Shown here: in pieces, positions 16,142 to 25,071 of the stretch
Layout of the letters: each line of letters opens with the position of its first letter
Numbering within the stretch: the first letter of the stretch is position 1
Notes under the pieces: model-generated
Database searches by the model: none
What the model saw: the letters and a program-made list of their open reading frames with translations, nothing else
What the model was told of the DNA's origin: nothing
Translations under genes and position numbers: made by a program
NCBI GenBank assembly: GCA_937915865.1
Contig: CALGIG010000103.1
Coordinates: 1-56,913, forward strand
Length of the DNA stretch: 56,913 bases
Direction of reading: 5' to 3'
Source: an uncultured Prolixibacteraceae bacterium
GTDB taxonomy: Bacteria; Bacteroidota; Bacteroidia; Bacteroidales; Prolixibacteraceae

Positions 16142-17698
16142 TTAATATTTCATGGAAAGCCCTTCGGCTGTCATTTCCCATTTTTTACCAATCATTTCTT
16201 TGCTCCAAATATTGTTCAGGTTGTCAATCTCCAAATCCATGTATTCCAGGCTTTTCCCAAGATAAACTTGCTTCCCAACCGGAACTTTTAACGTTACAGT
16301 AACTTCTTGTTTCCTCCATTTCGTCTGATTGTCGAGTATAAAAAAGCGATCGAGTAAAAGCGTTGAATCTTTGACTGAAAAACTGTATCCAATCTGATTC
16401 AAATTCTTTTGAATATCATCACTATTCTTTCCTCTTGACTGTTTACCAATCACAACTGAAAAATCATTGGCTGTAGTTGACTCAATTTTAATTTCTGGAT
16501 GACCAGCAAGTACAAGGTTATCATTCAACTTTAACAAGGTAAATTCATCGAATTTTGTATTGTACTCATCAATCGTTTCTGGCAATGTATTTAAATCAAT
16601 GTAGAGAGTTTTTGCATTCTGAAGGTTCAAAGGCTTCACAATAGTAGCTGAATTTTTATGGCTAAAGTTGTCTGCTTGTCCAACGCCTATTGCCACAACA
16701 GAGAGTAATGCCAGTAACCAAATTCCAAAAGCACCCAGGCCAATCACTTTATTATTTGTTTTATACCTGAAAACCAATTTGGTTCCAATAAAAAGAATAG
16801 CAAGTAAAGGAATACCTACCACTAGTATCATAAGAAGCAAGGTTAAACTTACTGTTGACGGACTAACCATAAAGCCAAGTACTCCGGCGAGATCAACATC
16901 AGGGTTGGTTCCCGAAACAGTGGTATGTAAAACGGTGTTTCCCATTAAAACCGAGATCATGAAGAAAATCAGTCCAAAAAATCCGGTAACAATGAACAAC
17001 GATCCAAATATTACAGCAAAAAACCGACCTAATCCATTAACTACCTTCAATCCCGCATTTTTCCCCTGGTTAATCATTTCAGCGCCACCACTTTCCGAAA
17101 AGCTTTTCTTTACTTCTATAATTTCTTCCTGAACAGATTTTTTTATATTCTTAATGGTAGCCTCCTCTCCTCTCATTTCAAGCCGCTGAGCTGTTGTTTT
17201 TGCTTTCGGTACTACAACCCATAAAATGAGGTAAATAATTCCAGAGAAACCTATCCCCAGAAAAACAAGCAAAACAAAGAGTATACGCAAAAGAACAGGA
17301 TCGATATTAAAATAAGCGCTCATACCCGAACAAACCCCACCTAATACGCGAGTTTCACCATCACGGTACAAACGTTTTTTTGCCTTAGGCGGAATTTCGG
17401 TGGCAAAATTTCTATTTTCAGTTTTTGTTTCATCTTCATCTATAAAATCTTCAGGATTTCCCATACGACGGATCACCTCGTCAACCATTTCTTCGGTTAT
17501 GGCCTCATTTCCTTCCTGAAGTTTACTTTGTAGCAATTCAGCAATTCTGGATTCAATATCCTGAAGTATTTCCTGTCCGGCTTTTTGGCTAGAGAAATGT
17601 TGGGCTAGATTTTCTAAATAATCACTTAATGTTTGATAGGCTTCTTCTTCAATGTGAAAAACATTGCCTCTGATGTTTATTGTTACTGTTTTTTTCAT
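16142..17698 (-). CDS. large PspC-domain envelope protein
   Basis: A 518-residue membrane protein. Residues 1-95 are a soluble domain starting MKKTVTINIRGNVFHIEEEA and ending RRMGNPEDFIDED, common in Bacteroidota PspC proteins. A PspC domain lies at ~108-170 (RDGETRVLGGVCSGMSAYF, DPVLLRILFVLLVF). Three further membrane spans lie at ~220-350 (FFAVIFGSLFIVTGFFGLIF). The last ~150 residues form a beta-rich part probably outside the cytoplasm (KPLNLQNAKTLYIDLNTLPE). A role in envelope stress, controlled by the upstream PadR protein, is inferred from the family and gene order. Confidence 0.88.
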   Translation of the reverse strand: MKKTVTINIRGNVFHIEEEAYQTLSDYLENLAQHFSSQKAGQEILQDIESRIAELLQSKLQEGNEAITEEMVDEVIRRMGNPEDFIDEDETKTENRNFATEIPPKAKKRLYRDGETRVLGGVCSGMSAYFNIDPVLLRILFVLLVFLGIGFSGIIYLILWVVVPKAKTTAQRLEMRGEEATIKNIKKSVQEEIIEVKKSFSESGGAEMINQGKNAGLKVVNGLGRFFAVIFGSLFIVTGFFGLIFFMISVLMGNTVLHTTVSGTNPDVDLAGVLGFMVSPSTVSLTLLLMILVVGIPLLAILFIGTKLVFRYKTNNKVIGLGAFGIWLLALLSVVAIGVGQADNFSHKNSATIVKPLNLQNAKTLYIDLNTLPETIDEYNTKFDEFTLLKLNDNLVLAGHPEIKIESTTANDFSVVIGKQSRGKNSDDIQKNLNQIGYSFSVKDSTLLLDRFFILDNQTKWRKQEVTVTLKVPVGKQVYLGKSLEYMDLEIDNLNNIWSKEMIGKKWEMTAEGLSMKY

Positions 17699-17743
17699 GG
17701 CTATTATTGTTTCTGTTGTTTCTAAAATCTTTTATTTATCTGT

Positions 17744-18073
17744 TTAATTCTGGCTATTGATGTGTAAAACAGCCTCATTCAGTTCATTCCAAAATTTCCC
17801 CAATTCATTACGAAAAGTTTTTCCTGGCTCTGTTAGTTCGTAATACTTCCGGGGTTGACCGTGTGGTGTTTCTTTCCAACAATACCCAAGATAACCTTCG
17901 TTTTTTAATCTGACCAACATCGGATAAACCGTCCCTTCAACTGTAATCAGTTCCGATTTTTGAAGATTTTTCAGGATATCGCTGATATAAAGAGGTTCGT
18001 TTCCCAGCACCGAAAGGATGCAGTATTCCAAAATCCCTTTTCTCATTTGTTCTTTTGTTTGTTCGAGTTTCAT
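17744..18073 (-). CDS. PadR-family transcriptional regulator
   Basis: A 109-residue winged-helix repressor. The N-terminal MRKGILEYCILSVLGNEPLY and ITVEGTVYPMLVRLKNEGYL are diagnostic PadR motifs; the C-terminal helix is short (GKFWNELNEAVLHI). A strong AAGGAGGAG ribosome site lies just before the ATG, unusual for this window. It precedes two PspC genes on the same strand and probably represses the cassette and itself. Confidence 0.95.
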   Translation of the reverse strand: MKLEQTKEQMRKGILEYCILSVLGNEPLYISDILKNLQKSELITVEGTVYPMLVRLKNEGYLGYCWKETPHGQPRKYYELTEPGKTFRNELGKFWNELNEAVLHINSQN

Positions 18074-18132
18074 GTTTTCTCCTCCTTAATTGTTTTTGGT
18101 TTCTGTTTCTATGACGCCTATTTCTCTATTCA

Positions 18133-18202
18133 GTTACAAATAACATAGAACTTTTTTAAAGATTCTACCTTTCCTTGCATTGTTATTTGTACTGCAAATA
18201 TA
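18133..18202 (-). promoter_or_regulatory. candidate PadR operator/promoter region
   Basis: TATTTG (18184-18189) and CAAATA (18195-18200) form a perfect inverted repeat separated by five bases. It overlaps a minus-strand TATATTTG (18195-18202) that fits the -7 consensus. A second small palindrome, GTTA-CAAA-TAAC, is at 18133-18144. No good -33 TTG was found, so the promoter call is tentative. Confidence 0.35.
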
Positions 18203-18346
18203 TATATTTTATATGGTTCCTTGCATCGCATAGTAGTAATATTTTTATAGAAATTTCAAATTAATCCATAAACATCTACTATTCAACAAACTAACATCAC
18301 AGTAAATTCTTTTATTAATAAGATAAAACTCATTTATTGAGGAAAT

Positions 18347-18377
18347 GACATCTATAAAGCCTATTATTTTATCTTTG
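18347..18377 (+). promoter_or_regulatory. predicted promoter of the GroES-like gene
   Basis: TTG (18347-18349), 20 bases, then TATCTTTG (18370-18377) matches the Bacteroidota consensus, about 20 bases before the ATG at 18398. The rest of 18074-18346 is AT-rich and appears to hold only the divergent control regions. Confidence 0.7.
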
Positions 18378-18397
18378 CAAAACCTAAAAAAGAACCA

Positions 18398-18781
18398 ATG
18401 TCACTCGTAATTGAAGAAAAAGACCTTGATAAATTTATCCTGATTGGCGACCGGGTTTTAATACGCCCCAAAAATCCACAAGAGCGAACAAATTCTGGTC
18501 TGTATTTACCGCCGTCGGTTCAAGAAAATGAAAAAACATTGAGTGGCTATATAGTTAAAGTCGGTCCAGGATACCCCATACCGGCTATGGCCGATGCCGA
18601 TGAACCGTGGAAAGAAAAGAAGGATGAAGTAAAATATGTTCCGCTTCAGGCAAAAGTTGGCGATTTGGCTATTTTCCTGAATAAAAGCGGTTGGGATATC
18701 GAATTTAACAAAGAAAAATACATCATACTCCCTCATTCTTCTATTCTGATGCTCATTCGTGACGAAGGTCTGTTTGAATAA
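18398..18781 (+). CDS. GroES/Cpn10-like co-chaperonin family protein
   Basis: A 127-residue protein. GDRVLIRPKNPQERTNSGLY and SGYIVKVGPGYPIP match the GroES fold. Typical GroES is 95-100 residues; this one carries an N-terminal extension (MSLVIEEKDLDKF) and an inserted loop, DADEPWKEKKDEVKYVPLQA, where canonical GroES goes on directly. No groEL follows, so it is more likely a stand-alone paralogue than the main co-chaperonin. It has its own promoter. Confidence 0.8.
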   Translation: MSLVIEEKDLDKFILIGDRVLIRPKNPQERTNSGLYLPPSVQENEKTLSGYIVKVGPGYPIPAMADADEPWKEKKDEVKYVPLQAKVGDLAIFLNKSGWDIEFNKEKYIILPHSSILMLIRDEGLFE

Positions 18782-18830
18782 AAAACGGTTGTCGTTGTTG
18801 TAATTGCATTAAAGTTTTCATCGAAAAAAA

Positions 18831-18863
18831 CAACAACAATAACAACAAGACAACAATGATAAT
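18831..18863 (+). repeat. CAA-rich low-complexity leader
   Basis: A run of CAA/AAC triplets ahead of the alpha/beta hydrolase start, partly complementary to GTTGTCGTTGTTG at 18788-18800. A small hairpin between the two could form. Its role is unclear. Confidence 0.4.
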
Positions 18864-18880
18864 AAATACAACTCCATAAC

Positions 18881-19654
18881 TTGAAAATCCCTACACTACA
18901 CATCACCGGTTCTGGTCAACCCTTTTTATGGATGCACGGAATGCTAAATTCAGTCGAATCCGATTCAATATATTCTCTGATCGATTTTTCCAGATTGCCG
19001 GAAAATATCCAACTTATAAGATATGATGCTTGCGATAAAGCTATCGATGGCGATTACTCATGGAATGGATTGGTTAACGAGCTAAAAACCATTCTCCAAT
19101 CATTTAAATTGGAGAAAGCTATTCTTGGAGGAGTATCGATGGGTTCAGGAACAGCGCTTCTTACAGCAATCCAACACCATGAACTTGTAAAAGGATTGAT
19201 TTTGGTTACTCCACCTCCAGCATGGGAAGTTCGCACCGCCACACAAGCGCTTTACGAAAAAATCGCATCAAAAGCCCGACCAGATCACCTACCTGATTTC
19301 TTAAAACGCATAATCCAGCGCAATCAGGATCCTCCTGAATTCTATGAACAGCAATTTCCAGGTACACGTAAAAAGCTTCTCGATATGCGAATGAGTTTTC
19401 ACCCTGCTTATTATTATAGTATTTACCACGGTGGAGCAATCTCTGATTTTCCGTTACGTGAAGAGTTACAAAAAGTTGAAATTCCGACACTAATCATTGG
19501 CGATCCGAATGACCCTGGGCACCCTATTGACGTTGCCAGGGAGATGCACAGCCTGATTCCTAATTCTCAATTAATAGAACTCAGAAATATCGAAGATTAT
19601 TTTCAATTACAGAAAACTGTAAGTTATTTCATTAAATCACTCCTATTAAAATAA
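18881..19654 (+). CDS. alpha/beta-hydrolase fold protein
   Basis: A 257-residue protein. FLWMHGMLNS is the oxyanion-hole region and GGVSMGSG the nucleophile elbow with serine. An acid is available in IIGDPNDPGH. The position that normally holds the catalytic histidine near the C-terminus (GxGH) reads LRNIEDYF, without histidine, so activity may be altered or may use another residue. The start is TTG: an in-frame TAA sits at 18863-18865 and no ATG lies between. Substrate unknown. Confidence 0.8.
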   Translation: MKIPTLHITGSGQPFLWMHGMLNSVESDSIYSLIDFSRLPENIQLIRYDACDKAIDGDYSWNGLVNELKTILQSFKLEKAILGGVSMGSGTALLTAIQHHELVKGLILVTPPPAWEVRTATQALYEKIASKARPDHLPDFLKRIIQRNQDPPEFYEQQFPGTRKKLLDMRMSFHPAYYYSIYHGGAISDFPLREELQKVEIPTLIIGDPNDPGHPIDVAREMHSLIPNSQLIELRNIEDYFQLQKTVSYFIKSLLLK

Positions 19655-19774
19655 CAAATCGTAATTTTTAATACCTATTTTTTTATAAATTAAAACAGAG
19701 TCTCGAATCCGATTTATTTTTTTCGTATCTTGCACCAGCATTTAACGATCATTAATCTATTATAAATATAAGTT

Positions 19775-20968
19775 ATGGAGAAAGTATCAGACAGAGTAGC
19801 ATGTCTATCCGAATCGGCCACTTTGGCGGTGGCGCAGAAAAGCCGAGAATTGAAAGAAAAAGGCATTGACGTGATTAGTCTGGGTGTTGGAGAACCAGAT
19901 TTTAATACCCCTGATTTCATCAAGGAAGCTGCTAAAAAAGCTATCGATGATAACTATTCAACCTATTCTCCGGTACCCGGATATCCTCAATTATTAAAAG
20001 CTATTGCTGATAAACTGAAACGAGACAACGGGCTGGAATACAATACCAACCAGATTGTCGTTTCGAATGGTGCCAAACATTCAATTGCCAATTTACTTCA
20101 AGCATTAATAAATAAAGACGATGAGGTTATAATTCCGGCACCCTACTGGGTAACTTACATCGAATTAGTTAAACTGAACGAAGGGAAAAATGTAATAATT
20201 CCAACGACAGTTGAAAGTGATTTCAAAATCACTCCGGAACAACTCGAAGCTGCAATCACTCCAAAAACAAGAGCGTTCCTGTTCAGTAGTCCAAGTAATC
20301 CAACAGGAAGCGTTTATACTAAAGACGAACTAAAAGCATTTGCCAATATTTTCGTAAAATATCCGAACATAATTGTTATTTCTGATGAAATTTACGAACA
20401 TATCGTCTATGGCCGAAAACATGAAAGCATCGCCCAATTCTCAGAAATAAAAGATCGGGTTGTCGTTGTTAATGGCGTATCAAAAGCTTTTGCAATGACA
20501 GGTTACCGTATTGGTTATATTGCCGCACCACTTTGGTTGGCAAAAGCTTGCAATAAACTTCAGGGGCAATATACTTCAGGGCCATGCTCAGTTTCCCAAA
20601 TTGCATCAGTCGCCGCACTTAATGCCCCACTCGATACTGTTTACGCAATGGTTGAACAATTCCATAAACGTCGCGACCTTGTACTTTCAAAACTTGCTGA
20701 AGTTCAAGGAGTAAAAGTCAGCAAGCCAGATGGCGCCTTTTACGTGTTCCCTGATATTTCCTCATTCTTTGGAAAATCGGATGGCAAGGTGACCATTAAC
20801 AATGCCGATGATATGGGTTTGTTTATTCTTTCGAACGCTTATACTGGTGTTGTTTCCGGTGAAGCTTTTGGTGCTCCTAAATGTATCAGAATTTCCTATG
20901 CCGCATCGGAAGCTGATTTAACAAAATCGCTCGACCGAATTAAGGCTGCTTTGGCAACCCTGCAATAG
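19775..20968 (+). CDS. PLP-dependent class I aminotransferase (aspartate aminotransferase type)
   Basis: A 397-residue enzyme interconverting aspartate and 2-oxoglutarate with oxaloacetate and glutamate, or a close relative. The N-terminus SLGVGEPDFNTPDFI and YSPVPGYPQL are class Ib markers. The PLP lysine is in VNGVSKAFAMTGYRIGY, with the Asp in VISDEIYEH and the Arg in CIRISYAAS. Length is standard. It is likely monocistronic, ended by an exceptionally long terminator stem. Confidence 0.93.
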   Translation: MEKVSDRVACLSESATLAVAQKSRELKEKGIDVISLGVGEPDFNTPDFIKEAAKKAIDDNYSTYSPVPGYPQLLKAIADKLKRDNGLEYNTNQIVVSNGAKHSIANLLQALINKDDEVIIPAPYWVTYIELVKLNEGKNVIIPTTVESDFKITPEQLEAAITPKTRAFLFSSPSNPTGSVYTKDELKAFANIFVKYPNIIVISDEIYEHIVYGRKHESIAQFSEIKDRVVVVNGVSKAFAMTGYRIGYIAAPLWLAKACNKLQGQYTSGPCSVSQIASVAALNAPLDTVYAMVEQFHKRRDLVLSKLAEVQGVKVSKPDGAFYVFPDISSFFGKSDGKVTINNADDMGLFILSNAYTGVVSGEAFGAPKCIRISYAASEADLTKSLDRIKAALATLQ

Positions 20969-20976
20969 TTTTCAAA

Positions 20977-21030
20977 CTCACATAATAGAAAAGCCTGAAC
21001 TTAAAGTTTCAGGCTTTTCTATTATGTGAG
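20977..21030. terminator. bidirectional terminator with a 23-bp perfect stem
   Basis: 20977-20999 and 21008-21030 are exact reverse complements around an 8-base loop; the stem contains AGAAAAGCCTGAA and TTCAGGCTTTTCT. It lies between the convergent aminotransferase and minus-strand membrane-protein genes and can serve both. Confidence 0.92.
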
Positions 21031-21040
21031 TAGGTTTTTA

Positions 21041-21472
21041 CTACTCCAGCAATTCTTCATGATCCATCTTTCGCTGCTGGGTTATAAAAACGACAGAAAT
21101 CACACCCCAGGCTATCCAGAAAAGGTAGCCTCCAATATGAAATCTTTCACCAAGAAGGCTGTGTGTAAATGTTCTAAAATCAAAATAGGTGTATATCAAA
21201 CCAAATAAAGCACACAAAATAAGTGAGCCTTGTACAACAAAATTTGATTTCTTACTACACCTTTTCCATACCAGAAATTGAATTGATTCAAGTATAATCC
21301 AAATCATCCAAATAAATACAGCACCTTTCCACCACGAATTCAGAAACGTTAATTCCTTATGCAGAAAATGAATACCTACTTTACCTATTAATGTTGCTTT
21401 GGAGAAAGACCAACCGACAATAATAGCAAGTGGTACCAAAAAAATATTTAATCCGACAATTCTTTTAATCAT
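21041..21472 (-). CDS. small integral membrane protein of unknown function
   Basis: A 143-residue protein, not recognised as a named family. Four membrane helices are likely: IVGLNIFLVPLAIIVGWSF, AVFIWMIWIILESIQFLVW, SLILCALFGLIYTYF and GYLFWIAWGVISVVFI. The C-terminus is hydrophilic (QQRKMDHEELLE). It is the last gene of the DUF4954-nagB operon, 32 bases after nagB, and its stop abuts the bidirectional terminator. Confidence 0.75.
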   Translation of the reverse strand: MIKRIVGLNIFLVPLAIIVGWSFSKATLIGKVGIHFLHKELTFLNSWWKGAVFIWMIWIILESIQFLVWKRCSKKSNFVVQGSLILCALFGLIYTYFDFRTFTHSLLGERFHIGGYLFWIAWGVISVVFITQQRKMDHEELLE

Positions 21473-21504
21473 AAAAACAATTCAAAACATCCGAGGAAAC
21501 ACAA

Positions 21505-22332
21505 TTACCAAACTAAACCAGAATTCAGCAAACTATCCGGATCAAGATTCTTTTCTTCAATAGATTTAAAATGTTTGTATGTTCCAACTTTCAACTCGTA
21601 AGTTGCAGGTTCATCGCAAACTATCATTCCCTTAGGATGCAATTGCAGTGCACTAATTGTCCACATGTGGTTTACACCTTCTTCAACTGCATGTTGTAAT
21701 GCACGCGCTTTATTATAGCCATTAACAATGATCAAAACTTCTTTGGCATCCATAACTGTTGCAATACCTACTGTAAGTGATGAAGAAGGAACCTTACTTA
21801 TATCGTTACCGAAGAAACGGGAATTTGCTACTTTTGTGTCATAATTTAGCTCTTTATCCCGTGTGCGAGAGGCAAGAGACGAACCTGGTTCATTAAACGC
21901 AAGATGCCCATCGGGACCAATACCTCCCAGAAACAAATCGATTCCACCAAAAGCTTTTATTTTATCTTCATAAGACTGGCATTCAGCTTTTATATCAGGC
22001 GCATTGCCATTTAGGATATTTGCATTTTCGGGCTTAATATCAATGTGACCGAAAAGATTAGTCCACATGAACGTATAATAACTTTGAGGGTGTTCTTTGG
22101 GTATACCCACATACTCATCCATGTTGAATGTTACAACATTCTGAAAAGATACAACACCTGATTTATAAAGATTAATAAGCTCTTTGTAAATTCCAAGCGG
22201 CGACGAACCTGTTGGTAACCCAAGAACGAAAGGTTTGTCACTGGTTGGATTTGCCAGAACAATTTTTCTGGTGATGTAATTTGCAGCCCACTTTGAGGCA
22301 AGTTCATAATTCTCCTGAATAATAAGTCTCAT
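21505..22332 (-). CDS. nagB: glucosamine-6-phosphate deaminase
   Basis: A 275-residue enzyme converting glucosamine-6-phosphate to fructose-6-phosphate and ammonia. GLPTGSSPLGIY binds phosphate, FNMDEYVG holds the catalytic Asp, and GIGPDGHLAFNEPGSS contains the Asp/His catalytic pair. Length fits the family. It lies 20 bases downstream of the DUF4954 gene, a pairing known in Bacteroidetes, which links that protein to amino-sugar metabolism. Confidence 0.96.
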   Translation of the reverse strand: MRLIIQENYELASKWAANYITRKIVLANPTSDKPFVLGLPTGSSPLGIYKELINLYKSGVVSFQNVVTFNMDEYVGIPKEHPQSYYTFMWTNLFGHIDIKPENANILNGNAPDIKAECQSYEDKIKAFGGIDLFLGGIGPDGHLAFNEPGSSLASRTRDKELNYDTKVANSRFFGNDISKVPSSSLTVGIATVMDAKEVLIIVNGYNKARALQHAVEEGVNHMWTISALQLHPKGMIVCDEPATYELKVGTYKHFKSIEEKNLDPDSLLNSGLVW

Positions 22333-22352
22333 AATTAATATATTTCAGTTGG

Positions 22353-24353
22353 TTATTTAATACATTTTAATTTTTCAATCATAATACCGCCCAATTCCGT
22401 CTTCCGCCTGATATGGTTAACAATTTCATTGACAAAATCATTATTTTCGAAGCTACCTCTTACCCTTTCAAAATCAAGTTTCTGAGTAGTTTTATTTCCA
22501 TCCATGCCAAATCCGGTCATCGAATCAAGCCGAAATTCTTTTTTCGCATCTTCATACAATTGCTCATCCAGCCACACAACACTTTCTTTCCATTTCTCGA
22601 TTAAAGAAATGACATCTTTAACGGAAATATTTTCTATCGGTTTCCCTAATTTTTCAGAAAGAAGTTCTGCAGCCCAGGTCCATTCATATTCGTAATAATT
22701 ATTGTGCATAATTTTGAATTCCTTTTCAATAGCCTCAAGACTTTGAAATTCTTTTCGTTCAATCCTCTTAATTAAATTGACAATCTCTGTTTTAGGAGCA
22801 ATCAATCCGGCCAGATCACTCCATTCTCCCTCGCCAATTACGTGCCTGGGTTTTAGACACAAGATCAACTCTTCCAATGTTTGAACATTACACTTTTCAA
22901 GACGTGAAATTACTGAGTTTCCAAGGAATTTATAAATTGCTTTGTCGTATAGGTTAACTCCTTTCTCCAACGAATTCTTACTCATCATTGTATTTCGATA
23001 AGCAAAAACCTCGGTCGTTTCACCCGATATTTCTTTCAAGCTATTCAGAATATTTAAGCCCTTAAGCATTTTCTTTATTGTAAAAGGACTCAGCAGGTTA
23101 AAGTTAATACAATCGAGCTTTTCCGGGTCTTTTCGTTTATCTCGTCGTGGCCATTTCATCACATCCCTGATTGTACCAACACTACGTAAATTTACGCCAG
23201 GAGCTATCCAACTATCATCCTTATTTTCAACCAAATAAGAAAAAGGCAGATCAGACGTATCGGTGTTTTTATAATGACGCCCCATCACCAACGTAAATGC
23301 TCCTATTTTAGCAGGCCAAAGTATATACGAATCAGAGGTTGTTTTCGAACCACGTTCAACCACACCATGATGTATTGGACCCAATTTATACATGTGGTTA
23401 CTTTGATTCGAACCACTTCCAGCATTACAAAACGAAAACATTCCGGCAATGAGCAAAGTTGATTTGTGATGGGTTACTGTATATGGACCACCAAAAATAG
23501 AACAAGCTTCTCCGTGGAATCCTTGACAGTTAGCAAAAAACAACGAGTTTTCAGCAGAATACTGCTTTCCCAAAACACAACCCTGGCCAATAAAGCAATG
23601 AGAGACAATAGTTCCGTCAGAAATTTCAGAACCTGAAGAAATAATAAAATCTTCTGCAATAATTCCGGCCCCAATTTTTACAGGAGCAAATTCATTACTA
23701 TTTATCGAACCGTTTTCTAATCTGCTCGCGCCAATGACCTGACTATAAGGCCCAAACTTTACATTCTTAATTTGCCTGCAATTTCTGATAACAGAATAAG
23801 CGCCAATTGTTCCTCGCGAACTTTTTACTGATTCGGCATACACCGCTATTTTATTTTCCAATTCCTGAATCAAACAATGCCGATGCTTGTACCAGGCAAG
23901 AAAATAAGCCAGGTGAGCCGATAATTTATCGTATATCATAACTCCCCGACCACCGGTTTCATCTAATGTTGAAACCTTTATCCCATTTCCAAAACTCGAT
24001 TTTCCTTCAACAAAACAGATCTCAACATTCTCCAGAATAACATGATCACAAATTTGATAATTTGCTATATAATTAAACACATGACTGATATACACACGAT
24101 TACCGATCACACAATCGTGAATAGTAGCATTATAAATTCCACAATTACGAATTAATCCACCAGGGAAATTAATAGTTCCTGAATTATCTCCAATTTTAAC
24201 AACTCCTGAAAATTGAACATTCCTAACATTTCCAGGAATGAAAACATTGCTCACGTAAACATCAGACCAATTTAAAGCAGAACATCCCTGATTTAGAAGT
24301 GTTTCTACTTCTGATGAAGAAAGTTGTCTGTACTCCTGATTCATTTTTATCAT
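22353..24353 (-). CDS. DUF4954 family protein with left-handed beta-helix repeats
   Basis: A 666-residue protein (or 663 if the ATG at 24344 is used). Residues ~50-130 and ~180-390 show hexapeptide-type repeats (VKIGDNSGTINF, VKIGAGIIAEDFIISSG, SHCFIGQGCVLG) like LpxA-fold acyl- or nucleotidyl-transferases. GGPYTVTHHKSTLLIAGMFS and GPIHHGVVERGSKT are highly conserved-looking stretches. The C-terminal ~260 residues are helical. It starts one base after the methyltransferase stop, so the two are coupled. The function is unknown; the nagB neighbour suggests an amino-sugar or UDP-sugar link (inference). Confidence 0.85.
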   Translation of the reverse strand: MIKMNQEYRQLSSSEVETLLNQGCSALNWSDVYVSNVFIPGNVRNVQFSGVVKIGDNSGTINFPGGLIRNCGIYNATIHDCVIGNRVYISHVFNYIANYQICDHVILENVEICFVEGKSSFGNGIKVSTLDETGGRGVMIYDKLSAHLAYFLAWYKHRHCLIQELENKIAVYAESVKSSRGTIGAYSVIRNCRQIKNVKFGPYSQVIGASRLENGSINSNEFAPVKIGAGIIAEDFIISSGSEISDGTIVSHCFIGQGCVLGKQYSAENSLFFANCQGFHGEACSIFGGPYTVTHHKSTLLIAGMFSFCNAGSGSNQSNHMYKLGPIHHGVVERGSKTTSDSYILWPAKIGAFTLVMGRHYKNTDTSDLPFSYLVENKDDSWIAPGVNLRSVGTIRDVMKWPRRDKRKDPEKLDCINFNLLSPFTIKKMLKGLNILNSLKEISGETTEVFAYRNTMMSKNSLEKGVNLYDKAIYKFLGNSVISRLEKCNVQTLEELILCLKPRHVIGEGEWSDLAGLIAPKTEIVNLIKRIERKEFQSLEAIEKEFKIMHNNYYEYEWTWAAELLSEKLGKPIENISVKDVISLIEKWKESVVWLDEQLYEDAKKEFRLDSMTGFGMDGNKTTQKLDFERVRGSFENNDFVNEIVNHIRRKTELGGIMIEKLKCIK

Positions 24354-24354
24354 A

Positions 24355-25071
24355 TTATAAGGTTATTTGGGCTAGATAGTCGTAATGCTCACCCCTGATT
24401 ATTTGTTTACATTTTAAGTTATTCTTTAAAATGGACCTTTCGAGATTAGAAATATCTACATATAACCAAGGAAAAGGTTGACTTTTCCATATTCCATATT
24501 CAGTTTGAAAAGTAAGTTCTCCATAATATTTCTCAGCCATAATGTCAATCAAGGCTGAACCATCTTCTTGCTCAAATAAAAATATCAGATCAGAAGAATC
24601 AATCAGAATTTGACCTCCAGGATTTAATAAGGTTTTTAAGTGAAAAAGTAACATATCCAAACCGGACAATGTACCTGCGATACCCGTTCCATTCATTAAC
24701 AACAAAATAGTATCAAACGTATTTCCGGAAAACTTAAAAATATCTTGCCGTACGACATTCTTAATACCTCTGCTTTCCAAAACCTGGCAGCAAAAAGCAG
24801 AAATTTCGAGCGCTGTAACGTTCAAACCTTTGTTTTGAAGATAAACAGAATGAGCCCCGGCACAAGCGCCAACATCTAAAACAGAACCAGAACAAAGCTT
24901 TAATGCTTTCTTCTCAAGAAAAGGCATTTGTTTAAACGACCGAAACAAATAAGATGTCTCAATCTGATCATCATCAAAATCCTCAGAATGAACTATTATA
25001 GGTTGGTTTATTGAGCTGAAGTGGTAATCGTAAACTGCTCTTCCAATCGGATCATCAAAAGTTAAAATCAT
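24355..25071 (-). CDS. class I SAM-dependent methyltransferase
   Basis: A 238-residue protein. The SAM-binding motif I is VLDVGACAGAHSVYLQ; motif II/III are seen as LNVTALEIS and DTILLLMNGTGIAGTLSG, with HLKTLLNPGGQILID as post-motif. Target unknown. Its ATG overlaps the stop of the 97-aa gene by four bases (ATGA), and it is followed after one base by DUF4954, so all three are translationally linked. Confidence 0.88.
   Translation of the reverse strand: MILTFDDPIGRAVYDYHFSSINQPIIVHSEDFDDDQIETSYLFRSFKQMPFLEKKALKLCSGSVLDVGACAGAHSVYLQNKGLNVTALEISAFCCQVLESRGIKNVVRQDIFKFSGNTFDTILLLMNGTGIAGTLSGLDMLLFHLKTLLNPGGQILIDSSDLIFLFEQEDGSALIDIMAEKYYGELTFQTEYGIWKSQPFPWLYVDISNLERSILKNNLKCKQIIRGEHYDYLAQITL

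Noticed and set aside
18398..18781. Main GroES of a groESL operon
   Set aside because: No groEL follows, and the protein is about 30 residues longer than canonical GroES with an inserted acidic loop.
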